NCBI RefSeq assembly: GCF_001552175.1
Contig: NZ_BCQR01000081.1
Location: 1-50,944 of the forward strand
Reading direction: 5' to 3'
Source: Actinomadura kijaniata NBRC 14229
Lineage (GTDB): Bacteria > Actinomycetota > Actinomycetes > Streptosporangiales > Streptosporangiaceae
Length of the DNA stretch: 50,944 nt
The notes under the pieces were generated by a model that was not told the origin of the DNA, did no database searches, and was given only the letters and a program-made list of their open reading frames with translations. Shown one piece after another: positions 7,928 through 16,210 of this stretch (the first letter of the stretch is position 1; every line of letters begins with the position of its first letter). A program made the translations under genes and the position numbers.

Positions 7928-8878
7928 ACGCCGGACCGTCGTCCACAACGCGCCCCCCGCCAGCAGCACGTTGAACGCCAGCCCGTAGGGCCACACCGGG
8001 CCGCCCCGCTCCGGGTCGCCCGACCGGCGGTCCCCGCCCGCCCGCAGCCCCCGGATCTCCCGGCCCAGCTCGCCGAGCACGTCGGTGCGCCGGTTGTACC
8101 GGACGAGCTCGGTGTACGGCCGTCCCCGGGAGTCGTACCGGGTGACCGGGAGCCGGCGGGCGGGCACCTCCGGCGCCGCGTCGGCGAGCACGACGACCGG
8201 GTTGGGGGCCAGCAGCCACCACACCCGGTCGGGGTGCTCGCGGTCGTAGGCGTAGTGGCGGGAGGTGGTCACTTTCTCGGAGGTCAGCGGCACCGCCAGC
8301 GCGAACAGCACCGGCGTCCCCACCAGCAGCGCGAACACCGTCAGGTACGACAGCAGCACCGAGGTGATGCTGCGCGTCACCAGCGCCGACCACGCCTGCG
8401 CCAGCGCGCACACGACGCCGATCAGCAGCGCGACCACCGCCAGCGTCACCGCGGCCCGCCCCGCGCCGACCGCGCCCTCCAGGACCGGGAGCGCCACGCA
8501 CGGCAGCGTCAGCGCCAGCACCAGCAGGCCGGTGCCCCAGGCGGCGGCGAGCTTGCCGACGGCGATGTCGGCGGGCGACAGCCGGGTGATCTGCAGGGCG
8601 GCCAGCGTGCCGCGCTCCCGGTCACCGTTGATCGACTGGGCCGTCAGCGCGGGCGTGACCAGCATCGTCAGCACCAGCACCCCCAGCAGCACCCCGCCGA
8701 ACATGTGCAGCGACGCGTCCCGGCTGGAGATGCTCGCCTCCAGCGCGAGCCGGAAGAACAGCGCCGTGCCGTTCACCGTCAGGAACCACACCGTCATCAG
8801 GGCCTTCCAGCGACCGGTCCGCAGCCGGGTGCGGACCTCCTGCCGGGCCACCAGGCCGACTCCGTGCGGACTGATCAT
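7880..8878 (-). CDS. ABC-2 type transporter permease
   Basis: A 332-residue integral membrane protein with about six hydrophobic segments: one near residues 27-45, a long block from about 60 to 205, and a last one near 300. A soluble Arg-rich loop (about 215-290) separates the last two. The motif TAQSINGDRERGTLAALQITRL matches ABC-2 permeases (NatB/YhaP-like), in which this cytoplasmic loop follows the second span. The ATG at 8878 lies 17 bp after the ATPase stop, so the two form one export unit. Its 3' end overlaps the convergent DUF397 gene by 48 bp. Substrate unknown. Confidence 0.9.
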   Translation of the reverse strand: MISPHGVGLVARQEVRTRLRTGRWKALMTVWFLTVNGTALFFRLALEASISSRDASLHMFGGVLLGVLVLTMLVTPALTAQSINGDRERGTLAALQITRLSPADIAVGKLAAAWGTGLLVLALTLPCVALPVLEGAVGAGRAAVTLAVVALLIGVVCALAQAWSALVTRSITSVLLSYLTVFALLVGTPVLFALAVPLTSEKVTTSRHYAYDREHPDRVWWLLAPNPVVVLADAAPEVPARRLPVTRYDSRGRPYTELVRYNRRTDVLGELGREIRGLRAGGDRRSGDPERGGPVWPYGLAFNVLLAGGALWTTVRRLRTPVRTLPSGVRLA

Positions 8879-8895
8879 GCGTCCCCGTTCCCCTC

Positions 8896-9858
8896 TCAGC
8901 GGCGGTCCTGCGTCATCGCCAGGTAGGCCGCCTCCAGCGCGCCGCTCGCCGGGCCGAAGCCCACCACGGGCACGCCCGCCCCCACCAGTTCCGTCAGCAT
9001 CCGCGCCGCCTCCGGCTCGGTCAACGGCCCCACCTCCGCCCCCGCGGGCAGCCGGACCACCTCGCCGGCGTCGGGCCGTCCCGCCAACGCCGCGTCCAGG
9101 GCGTCGGGGTCCAGGGCGCGCACCCGCCAGCGGACGCGACCGGTCCCGGCCAGGTCGGCGACGGCGTGCGCGCCGACGGTGCGGCCCCGGTCCACCAGCA
9201 CCACCCGGTCGGCGATCTCCTCCAGCTCGCTGAGGACGTGGCTGGACACCAGCACCGCGACGCCGTCGGCGGCCAGCGAGCGCAGCAGGTCGCGCAGCTC
9301 CACGCGGGACCGGGGGTCCAGGCCGGAGGCGGGCTCGTCCAGCAGCAGCACGCGCGGCCGGTGGATCAGGGCGCGGGCGACGCCGAGCCGCTGCTTCTGC
9401 CCGCGCGACAGCACGTGCACGGGCCGTCCGAGGTACTCGTCGAGGTGCACCAGCGCCAGCAGCGCGCGGATGCGGCGGGACTTCTCGGCGGGCGGCAGCC
9501 GGTAGGCGTCGGCGAAGAACGCCAGGTACTCGTCCACGGTGAGCTGGTCGTACACCCCGAACTGGTCGGGCATCCAGCCGATCGCGGTGCGCGCCCGCTC
9601 GGGGTGGGCGGCCAGGTCGTGCCCGGCGACGGTGACCCGGCCCGCGTCGGGGGCCAGCAGCGTCGCCAGGATCAGCAGCAGTGTGGTCTTGCCCGCGCCG
9701 TTCGGCCCGACCAGCGCGGTGACCTGGCCGTAGGGCACGGTGAGATCGACGCCCTGGAGCGCGGGGACGGTGCCGAACGCGCGCGTGACGCCGGACGCCT
9801 CGATCCCGTGCCCGGACCCGCCGTCGTGATGCTCAGCGTCGCCGTAGTAAGCGTCCAC
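8896..9858 (-). CDS. ABC transporter ATP-binding protein
   Basis: A 320-residue ABC ATPase of the CcmA/drug-export type. Walker A is GPNGAGKTT, the signature is LSRGQKQRLG, Walker B is VLLLDEPASGLDP and the H-loop is VSSHVLSE. The C-terminal 90 residues form the variable extension typical of ABC-2 exporters. The start is a GTG at 9858 with GGGAGG at ideal spacing, but both are buried in the right arm of a 17-bp inverted repeat (9855-9911). It lies downstream of glmS on the same strand and is followed by its permease. Nothing suggests the substrate. Confidence 0.92.
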   Translation of the reverse strand: MDAYYGDAEHHDGGSGHGIEASGVTRAFGTVPALQGVDLTVPYGQVTALVGPNGAGKTTLLLILATLLAPDAGRVTVAGHDLAAHPERARTAIGWMPDQFGVYDQLTVDEYLAFFADAYRLPPAEKSRRIRALLALVHLDEYLGRPVHVLSRGQKQRLGVARALIHRPRVLLLDEPASGLDPRSRVELRDLLRSLAADGVAVLVSSHVLSELEEIADRVVLVDRGRTVGAHAVADLAGTGRVRWRVRALDPDALDAALAGRPDAGEVVRLPAGAEVGPLTEPEAARMLTELVGAGVPVVGFGPASGALEAAYLAMTQDRR

Positions 9859-9911
9859 CCGCCACCTCCCGCACCGGCTCTCCGGTACGACGCTCGGGAG
9901 GTGGCGGGTGG
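9855..9911 (-). promoter_or_regulatory. 17-bp inverted repeat sequestering the ABC ATPase start
   Basis: Positions 9855-9871 and 9895-9911 are perfect reverse complements (17 bp). The 23-nt loop holds a smaller ACCGG/CCGGT hairpin. On the minus-strand transcript the 5' arm pairs with the arm containing the Shine-Dalgarno GGGAGG and the GTG start of the ABC ATPase. The element also lies only 37 bp past the glmS stop, so it could double as the glmS terminator. Confidence 0.7.
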
Positions 9912-9947
9912 TTCCGGCGAATCCGCCATTCCGCTATCGCATCGCGG

Positions 9948-11807
9948 TCATTCGACGGTGACGGACTTGGCGAGGTTCCGCGGCTGGTCCACGTCGTGGC
10001 CCTTGGCGGTGGCCAGCTCGCACGCGAACACCTGGAGCGGGACGGTCGTCACCAGCGGCTGGAACAGCGTCGGCACGGCCGGGACGCGGATCAGCGTGTC
10101 GGCGAACGGCTCCACCGTCTCGTCGCCCTCCTCGGCGATCACGATGGTGCGGGCGCCGCGGGCGCGGATCTCCTGGATGTTGGAGACGATCTTGTCGTGC
10201 AGCACGGCGCGGGCGCGCGGCGGCACCACCACGATCACCGGCAGGCCCTCCTCGATCAGCGCGATCGGGCCGTGCTTGAGCTCGCCCGCCGCGAAGCCCT
10301 CGGCGTGCATGTAGGCCAGCTCCTTGAGCTTGAGCGCGCCCTCCAGCGCCACGGGGAAGCCCACGTGGCGGCCCAGGAACAGCACGCTGCGCTCGTTCGC
10401 CAGGGACCGGGCCAGCTCGCGCACCGGCTCCATGGTCTCCAGGACCTTCTCCACCTTCTCCGGCATCTGCGCCAGGAGCTGGATCATCGCGAACACCTCG
10501 TCGCCCCACTTGGTGCCGCGCACCTGCGCGATGTAGAGGGCGATCAGGTAGACGGCGACGAGCTGGGTGAGGAACGCCTTGGTGGACGCCACCGCGACCT
10601 CGGGCCCGGCGTGGGTGTAGAGCACGCCGTCGCACTCGCGGGGCAGGGTGGAGCCGTTGACGTTGCAGATGCCCAGCAGCTTGGCGTGCTGCTCGCGGGC
10701 GTGCCGGACGGCCATCAGCGCGTCCATCGTCTCGCCCGACTGGGAGATCGCGATCACCAGCGTGGAGCGCGACAGGATCGGGTCGCGGTAGCGGAACTCG
10801 CTGGCCAGCTCCACCTCGCAGGGCAGCCCGGCCCAGTGTTCGAGGGCGTACTTGGCGATCAGCCCGGCGTGGTAGGAGGTGCCGCACGCCACGATGATGA
10901 TCTTGTCGACCTCGCGCAGCTCCTGGTCGGTGATGCGCATCTCGTCCAGGACCAGGCGGCCGTCGGCGGCGATGCGGCCCAGCAGCGTGTCGGCGACGGC
11001 GCGCGGCTGCTCGGCGATCTCCTTGAGCATGAAGTAGTCGTAGCCGCCCTTCTCCGCGGCCGACACGTCCCAGTCGACGTGGTACTCCTTCACCTCCGCC
11101 GGGCGGCCCTCGAAGTCGGTGACGGTCACCCCGGACGCGCGCAGCTCCACGACCTGGTCCTGGCCCAGCTCGATCGCGTCGCGGGTGTGGGCGATGAACG
11201 CCGCCACGTCGCTGGCCAGGAAGTTCTCGCCGTCGCCGACCCCGACGACCAGCGGGGAGTTGCGGCGCGCGCCGACCACCAGGTCCGGGTCGCCGGTGTG
11301 CACGGCGACCAGGGTGAACGCGCCCTCCAGCCGGCCGCACACGCGGCGCATCGCGTCGGCCAGGGTGCCGCCGTCGCGCAGCTCGTCCTCCAGCAGGTGG
11401 GCGACGGCCTCGGTGTCGGTGTCGGAGACGAGCTTGTGGCCGTTCTCCTCCAGCTCGGCGCGCAGCGCGGCGAAGTTCTCGATGATGCCGTTGTGGATGA
11501 CGGCGACCTTGCCCGAGCAGTCCAGGTGGGGGTGGGCGTTGCGGTCGTTGGGCGCGCCGTGCGTCGCCCACCGCGTGTGGCCCATGCCGAGCGTCCCGGC
11601 GGGCGGCGGCGTCTCGTCCAGGGCGTTGCGCAGGTTCACCAGTTTCCCGGCGCGCTTGGCGGTGACCAGCTCCCGCTCGTCCGACTCACCGTCGGCCAGG
11701 ACCGCCACACCGGCCGAGTCGTACCCGCGGTACTCCAGCCGCGCCAGTCCCTCGACCACGACGTCAAGCGCCGGCCTGGTGCCGACGTAACCCACGATTC
11801 CGCACAT
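9948..11807 (-). CDS. glmS: Glutamine-fructose-6-phosphate aminotransferase (isomerizing)
   Basis: This 619-residue enzyme makes glucosamine-6-phosphate, the first step to UDP-GlcNAc. The class II glutaminase domain (about 1-240) starts MCGIVGYVGTR, where Cys2 is the nucleophile after Met removal; HTRWATHG and the HNGIIEN motif are present. Two SIS domains follow: CGTSYHAGL and SQSGETMDALMA in the first, and a conserved ELKHGPIALIE near the C-terminus. The ATG at 11807 gives the mandatory Met-Cys start. There is no Shine-Dalgarno; TAGGCT ends 7 nt before the ATG, so the transcript may be leaderless. No glmS ribozyme is visible in the short 5' region. It is divergent from coaA. Confidence 0.97.
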   Translation of the reverse strand: MCGIVGYVGTRPALDVVVEGLARLEYRGYDSAGVAVLADGESDERELVTAKRAGKLVNLRNALDETPPPAGTLGMGHTRWATHGAPNDRNAHPHLDCSGKVAVIHNGIIENFAALRAELEENGHKLVSDTDTEAVAHLLEDELRDGGTLADAMRRVCGRLEGAFTLVAVHTGDPDLVVGARRNSPLVVGVGDGENFLASDVAAFIAHTRDAIELGQDQVVELRASGVTVTDFEGRPAEVKEYHVDWDVSAAEKGGYDYFMLKEIAEQPRAVADTLLGRIAADGRLVLDEMRITDQELREVDKIIIVACGTSYHAGLIAKYALEHWAGLPCEVELASEFRYRDPILSRSTLVIAISQSGETMDALMAVRHAREQHAKLLGICNVNGSTLPRECDGVLYTHAGPEVAVASTKAFLTQLVAVYLIALYIAQVRGTKWGDEVFAMIQLLAQMPEKVEKVLETMEPVRELARSLANERSVLFLGRHVGFPVALEGALKLKELAYMHAEGFAAGELKHGPIALIEEGLPVIVVVPPRARAVLHDKIVSNIQEIRARGARTIVIAEEGDETVEPFADTLIRVPAVPTLFQPLVTTVPLQVFACELATAKGHDVDQPRNLAKSVTVE

Positions 11808-11814
11808 GGCGTGC

Positions 11815-11820
11815 AGCCTA
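11815..11820 (-). promoter_or_regulatory. Candidate leaderless -10 element for glmS
   Basis: On the minus strand TAGGCT (TAnnnT form) is separated by 7 nt from the glmS ATG, the spacing expected if transcription starts at the start codon. No ribosome-binding site is present. The -35 region is not distinctive. Confidence 0.35.
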
Positions 11821-11919
11821 TTGGCTGTCGGACGTGCTGACCTACCTGCAGCGGCCTCATCGCCATGGCTATACCGTGTACCGCCGGTGAAAACACCGAG
11901 CGCCACCTGCACGGGTGGT

Positions 11920-11925
11920 TAATGT
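11920..11925 (+). promoter_or_regulatory. Candidate leaderless -10 element for coaA
   Basis: TAATGT at 11920-11925 lies 7 nt before the coaA ATG at 11933, and no Shine-Dalgarno is present. This fits a leaderless transcript, common in actinobacteria. The -35 region is weak. Confidence 0.35.
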
Positions 11926-11932
11926 TCAGTGC

Positions 11933-12871
11933 ATGACGAGCGGATGGGACAGCGTGCCGAGCCCCTACGTGGAACTCTCCCGCGACGCCTGGCGGGCGCT
12001 GCGCGCCAACACTCCGCTGCCGCTCACCCCCGACGAGCTGGACGCGCTGCGCGGCCTGAAGGACCCGATCGACATCACCGAGGTCGAGGAGGTCTACCTG
12101 CCGCTGTCGCGGCTGCTGAACCTGTTCTTCCTGTCGGACGGGGGCCTGCGCGACACGGTGAGCGGCTTCCTGGGCGGGCCGGTGCAGCCGACGCCGTTCA
12201 TCATCGGGGTCGCGGGCAGCGTCGCGGTCGGCAAGTCCACCACCTCGCGGCTGCTGCGGACGCTGCTGGCGCGCTGGCCCGAGCACCCCAGCGTCGAGCT
12301 GGTGACGACCGACAGCTTCCTGTACCCCAACGCCGTGCTCCAGGAGCGCGGCCTGATGGACCGCAAGGGGTTCCCCGAGTCCTACGACCGGCGGGCGCTG
12401 GTGAGGTTCGTCTCATCGATCAAGTCGGGCGCCGAGGAGATGCCGATCCCGGTCTACTCCCACCTGGAGTACGACATCCTGCCCGACGTCCGGCAGACGG
12501 TGAAGCGGCCCGACATCCTGATCGTCGAGGGGCTGAACGTGTTGCAGGCCCCGCCCGCGGGGTCGCTCGGGGTCTCCGACTTCTTCGACTTCTCGATCTA
12601 CGTGGACGCCCGCGTCGAGCACATCCGGCAGTGGTACGTGGAACGGCTGTTCGCGCTGCGCCGCACGGCGTTCGCCGACCCGCGCTCCTACTTCCACCGG
12701 TACTCCAAGCTCGACCAGGACGAGGCGGCGGCGTTCGCCCAGCGGGTGTGGCGCGACATCAACGAGATCAACCTGGTCTCCAACATCCTGCCGACCCGCG
12801 CCCGCGCCACGCTGGTGCTGCACAAGGGCCAGGACCACAGCGTCCGGCGGGTGCGGTTGCGCCGGATCTGA
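11933..12871 (+). CDS. coaA: Type I pantothenate kinase
   Basis: This 312-residue kinase phosphorylates pantothenate, the first and controlling step of coenzyme A synthesis. The P-loop GSVAVGKST is at residues 95-103, followed by VELVTTDSFLYPN and MDRKGFPESYD, hallmarks of the bacterial PanK type I family; the length matches. The ATG at 11933 gives MTSGWDSVPSPYVELSRD. An in-frame GTG lies six codons upstream (11915), but the position of TAATGT favours the ATG. It is transcribed divergently from glmS and is followed 13 bp later by the sigma-like membrane protein. Confidence 0.97.
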   Translation: MTSGWDSVPSPYVELSRDAWRALRANTPLPLTPDELDALRGLKDPIDITEVEEVYLPLSRLLNLFFLSDGGLRDTVSGFLGGPVQPTPFIIGVAGSVAVGKSTTSRLLRTLLARWPEHPSVELVTTDSFLYPNAVLQERGLMDRKGFPESYDRRALVRFVSSIKSGAEEMPIPVYSHLEYDILPDVRQTVKRPDILIVEGLNVLQAPPAGSLGVSDFFDFSIYVDARVEHIRQWYVERLFALRRTAFADPRSYFHRYSKLDQDEAAAFAQRVWRDINEINLVSNILPTRARATLVLHKGQDHSVRRVRLRRI

Positions 12872-12884
12872 GCACAATGGAGGC

Positions 12885-14570
12885 ATGCGGTCGGCGGCGT
12901 TCCGGGAGCGGTATGCCGACCTGCTGCGGGTGGCGTACCTGGCCCTGGACGACGGCGGCCCGCCGGACGTGGTGCTGGCGCGGGCGCGGCGGGCGGTGCG
13001 GTCGGTGCGACCCGGCGCCCCCTATCCCCGGCTCCGCGCGCGGCTGGCGGCCGTCCTCCTGGCGTCGCCGTCCCGCCCCCGGCTGCGTCCGCACCGGCTG
13101 CTGTTCCGCCCCGACCCGCTGCCGCCGGGCCCGGCCCGGCTCGCGCTGCGGGCGCTCTCCCCGCACGAGCGCCTGGTCTACGTCCTGCACCGCGTCGAGG
13201 GCCTGACGTCCCCGGAGGCGGCGGCCGAGGTGTCGGAGCACCTGATGGTGAGCGCCTGGGACGTGGACCGCACGGCGACGGCGATGGACCTGGCGACGCG
13301 GCTGGACGCCGCCGCCCAGCGGGCCGAGCTGCGGGCGTTCGACCCGATGCTGGTGCGCCTGCGCCCGCCCCCGCGCCCGCCCCGGCCCTGGGCCGCGGTC
13401 CTGCTGGTCCCGGTCGTGGCGGCCGCGCTGGTGGTCCGCCCCTGGGCCCGGGACGGCGGCGAGGTCCCGCTGCTGGTGGACGACACGGACTGGCAGCGGA
13501 CGGCCACGCCGACGCTGGCGCAGTGGCCGACGCGGGGCGGGTCGCGCGGCGACCGCGCGCTGCTGTCCCGCGCGGCCGCGGCCTGGCGGGCCCACCGCCG
13601 CGACCCGCCGTCGGGCCCGATCGTCGTCCTGTACGCGGGCGCGGTGGACGACGCGACCGTCGTGGTGCTGCGCGACTCCCCCGGCTACCGCGACACCCCG
13701 ATGGTCGCCCAGTACTTCGAACGGCGGCTGTCGCGCGGCGTGGAGAGCGTCCGCCGCCTCGACTCCGACTTCGGCGGCCTGATCATGCTGGGCGGCACCT
13801 GGCGCTACCTGCTCCCGCCGTGGCTGATGGACCCGTCCCTGGCGGTGCCCGGCGCGGCCCCGCAGTGGCGGCCGCTGGCGGTCCGCGACGGCCTGACCGA
13901 CCCGGTGGAGTGGCGCTGGTTCACGCCGCGCTGCCAGAACTACCTGCTGTTCCGCATGACGCACCGGCCCGTGGCGGGCGGCTGGCCGCGCCGGGTCCTG
14001 CAGTTCGCCAGCCACAACCCGGACGCGGCGGCCCCCCGCGTGTGGTTCCGGGGCGCGGCGGCCGGCGACGAGCGCTTCCAGAACATCGCGTCCCACGCCG
14101 TCGCCTGCCAGGGCGCGGCGTCCCTGTCGGACTCCGGCGACCTGCGCGTCGGCCGCCTGTGGACCGGTGAGCTCCCCGACGGGGGCGGCCCGGCGTCGCT
14201 GACGGTCGTGGACACCGAGTCGCCCTGGAACGCCCCGGGCTCGGCCGTCCTGCTGTCCCCCACCGGCCGCACCCTGACCCAGCGGGGCGGCACCAACAGC
14301 GACTACTCCACCGGGGAGTCCGGCATGGCCGCCGCGGTCTGGTGGCTCGCGAAGGACCGCTGGCACCTGGTGGCCGCCGCGGGCCCGGGTGTGACGACGC
14401 TGCGGACGGCGGGCGAGCTGGGCGACCACCAGGCGCGGGGCCCGCGCCCGTTCCTGCACGTCCGGGGGCCGGCCCGCCGCACGCCCCCGCTCCCGGCGAC
14501 CTACCTGCCGCTGGTCTGGGTGGTGGCCGAGGAGCCCGCCGGCACCCGCACGACGATCACCCCGTCCTGA
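12885..14570 (+). CDS. Membrane protein with sigma-region-4-like N-terminus and large exported domain
   Basis: A 561-residue protein I do not recognise as a whole. Residues about 88-132 (ALSPHERLVYVLHRVEGLTS, then PEAAAEVSEHL) resemble the helix-turn-helix of sigma-70 region 4 as in ECF factors, but no region 2 is evident. A single hydrophobic segment (about 169-184) follows a Pro/Arg-rich linker and is trailed by an exported domain of about 375 residues with Cys in PRCQNY and AVACQGA. This layout predicts a cytoplasmic DNA-binding-like domain tethered to an outside domain. GGAGG ends just 1 nt before the ATG, which is unusually close. It lies 13 bp behind coaA and ends 4 bp from a convergent ABC operon. 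Confidence 0.75.
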   Translation: MRSAAFRERYADLLRVAYLALDDGGPPDVVLARARRAVRSVRPGAPYPRLRARLAAVLLASPSRPRLRPHRLLFRPDPLPPGPARLALRALSPHERLVYVLHRVEGLTSPEAAAEVSEHLMVSAWDVDRTATAMDLATRLDAAAQRAELRAFDPMLVRLRPPPRPPRPWAAVLLVPVVAAALVVRPWARDGGEVPLLVDDTDWQRTATPTLAQWPTRGGSRGDRALLSRAAAAWRAHRRDPPSGPIVVLYAGAVDDATVVVLRDSPGYRDTPMVAQYFERRLSRGVESVRRLDSDFGGLIMLGGTWRYLLPPWLMDPSLAVPGAAPQWRPLAVRDGLTDPVEWRWFTPRCQNYLLFRMTHRPVAGGWPRRVLQFASHNPDAAAPRVWFRGAAAGDERFQNIASHAVACQGAASLSDSGDLRVGRLWTGELPDGGGPASLTVVDTESPWNAPGSAVLLSPTGRTLTQRGGTNSDYSTGESGMAAAVWWLAKDRWHLVAAAGPGVTTLRTAGELGDHQARGPRPFLHVRGPARRTPPLPATYLPLVWVVAEEPAGTRTTITPS

Positions 14571-14574
14571 CGGG

Positions 14575-15291
14575 TCACTCGGCGCTGGCGACGGTCAGCG
14601 AGCGCAGGCGGACCACCGCCAGGGCCGTTCCGGCGGCGGTGACCAGGGCCAGCAGCGCGGCCGCCAGCGGCAGGTCCACCGTGGAGCGGACCACCGACGC
14701 GTCGGTCAGGGCGTCGGTCACCGACAGCGCCCACTGCTGGACCGACGCCGAGCGGGCGCCGGGGGCGAAGTTGCCGAGCAGGCTCTCCCAGACCAGCGCG
14801 TACAGCAGGCCGATCGTGACGGCGTTGCGGCTGACGACCGCCAGGGCCACGAACAGCGCGCTGTAGGCGATCCCGCCGACCAGCACCCCGGCCGCGAACG
14901 CCGGGGCCAGCTGCGCCGTCATCCCCGACATCAGCAGGCCCGCCACCAGCGTCGGGACCGTCGCGAACAGCGTGACCAGCACGATCGCCACCACGAGCTT
15001 CGTCAGCACGATCACCTGGCGCGGGATCGGCTTGGTCAGCACGTACATGATCTGGCCGTCGTCGATCTCCGGGCCGATCACGCCCGTCCCGGCGATCAGC
15101 GCCAGCAGCGGCAGCAGCGTGGCGATGCCGAAGCGCTGCAGGATCGTCGCGGTGGTGTCCAGGTCGGCGAGGTCGGTGAACCGCAGCGCGGCGGCCATCG
15201 CCAGCAGCACCAGCGGCAGCCCGAACAGCAGCAGGGCGCGGCGGCGGCCCAGCATCGCCCGGAACGTGATCATCGCGATCGTCGGATTCAT
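14575..15291 (-). CDS. ABC-2 type transporter permease (fourth gene of ABC operon)
   Basis: A 238-residue membrane protein with about six predicted spans (near 19-38, 56-75, 100-125, 130-155, 160-175 and 210-228). GPEIDDGQIMYVLTKPIPR is a typical ABC-2 permease cytoplasmic motif (DxGxIxxlltrPxsR). It is the last gene of a four-gene operon, 7 bp after the second ATPase. It ends 4 bp from the convergent sigma-like gene, leaving no room for a terminator. Substrate unknown. Confidence 0.9.
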   Translation of the reverse strand: MNPTIAMITFRAMLGRRRALLLFGLPLVLLAMAAALRFTDLADLDTTATILQRFGIATLLPLLALIAGTGVIGPEIDDGQIMYVLTKPIPRQVIVLTKLVVAIVLVTLFATVPTLVAGLLMSGMTAQLAPAFAAGVLVGGIAYSALFVALAVVSRNAVTIGLLYALVWESLLGNFAPGARSASVQQWALSVTDALTDASVVRSTVDLPLAAALLALVTAAGTALAVVRLRSLTVASAE

Positions 15292-15298
15292 GTGCTGA

Positions 15299-16210
15299 TC
15301 ACCGCGCTACCAGGTAGGAGAAGACGCTTTCCAGGGACTCGTCGGACGGGGAGACCTCCCACAGCCGGATGCCCGCGTCCCGCGCCAGCCGCGGCAGCAG
15401 CCAGGTGAACCGCTGGAAGTCCGTCGCCTCGATCTCCAGGCCCTTGGGGGTGAGGTGGACGCTGCGCGCCGAGCCGTCCGCGATGATCGCCGCGGCGAGG
15501 GCCCGGTCGTCGCCGGACCGCACCAGGAACCGGTGCGGCCGGTCGGTCATCAGCCGCCGGATCTCCCGGAAGTCCCCCGAGGCCGCGTGCCGCCCGGCGA
15601 CGATCACCTCGATCTGCCCGGCGAGCCGCTCCACCTCCTCCAGGATGTGCGAGGAGAACAGGATCGTGCGGCCCTCGGCGGCCATCTTCCGGATCAGGTC
15701 CATGAGCTGGAGCCGCTGGCGCGGGTCCATGCCGTTGAACGGCTCGTCCAGCAGCAGCACCGGCGGGTCGTGGACCAGCGCCGAGGCCATCTTGATGCGC
15801 TGCTTCATGCCCTTGGAGTAGTTGCCGATCTGCCGGTCGGCGGCGTACTCCATCTCCACCCGGTCGATGGCCCGCCGCGCGGCGGCACCGGGGTCGGGCA
15901 GCTTGTGCAGCTTGGCCATCGCCAGGATGAACTGGCGGCCGGTGAGGAAGTCGTAGGCGCTCTCGCGTTCGGGGACCAGGCCGAGGCGCCGGTAGACGTC
16001 GGGGTTGCGCCAGATCGGCGTGCCGTCGAGGGTGACGGACCCGGCCGAGGGCTCCAGGAAGCCGCCCATCATGTGGATGAGGGTGGACTTGCCCGCGCCG
16101 TTGGGGCCGAGCAGGCCGGTGACGCCGGGGCCGATGGTCATGGAGACGCCGTTGACGGCGACGACGTTGCCGTACCAGCGCGACACGTTCTCCAACGTCA
16201 GCACGCTCAT
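15299..16210 (-). CDS. ABC transporter ATP-binding protein (third gene of ABC operon)
   Basis: A 303-residue ABC ATPase. Walker A is GPNGAGKST, the signature is YSKGMKQRIK, Walker B is PVLLLDEPFNGMDP and the H-loop is FSSHILEE. The variable C-terminal part (about 215-303) is typical of ABC-2 export ATPases. The ATG at 16210 overlaps the preceding permease stop in an ATGA junction, showing translational coupling. It probably pairs with the permease directly downstream. An N-terminally extended frame exists but lies over the upstream permease. Confidence 0.93.
   Translation of the reverse strand: MSVLTLENVSRWYGNVVAVNGVSMTIGPGVTGLLGPNGAGKSTLIHMMGGFLEPSAGSVTLDGTPIWRNPDVYRRLGLVPERESAYDFLTGRQFILAMAKLHKLPDPGAAARRAIDRVEMEYAADRQIGNYSKGMKQRIKMASALVHDPPVLLLDEPFNGMDPRQRLQLMDLIRKMAAEGRTILFSSHILEEVERLAGQIEVIVAGRHAASGDFREIRRLMTDRPHRFLVRSGDDRALAAAIIADGSARSVHLTPKGLEIEATDFQRFTWLLPRLARDAGIRLWEVSPSDESLESVFSYLVAR

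Noticed and set aside
11808..11932. A glmS ribozyme in front of glmS
   Set aside because: The gap is only 125 bp, shared with coaA, and the TAnnnT element directly before the ATG leaves no leader for it. glmS ribozymes are mainly known from Firmicutes.
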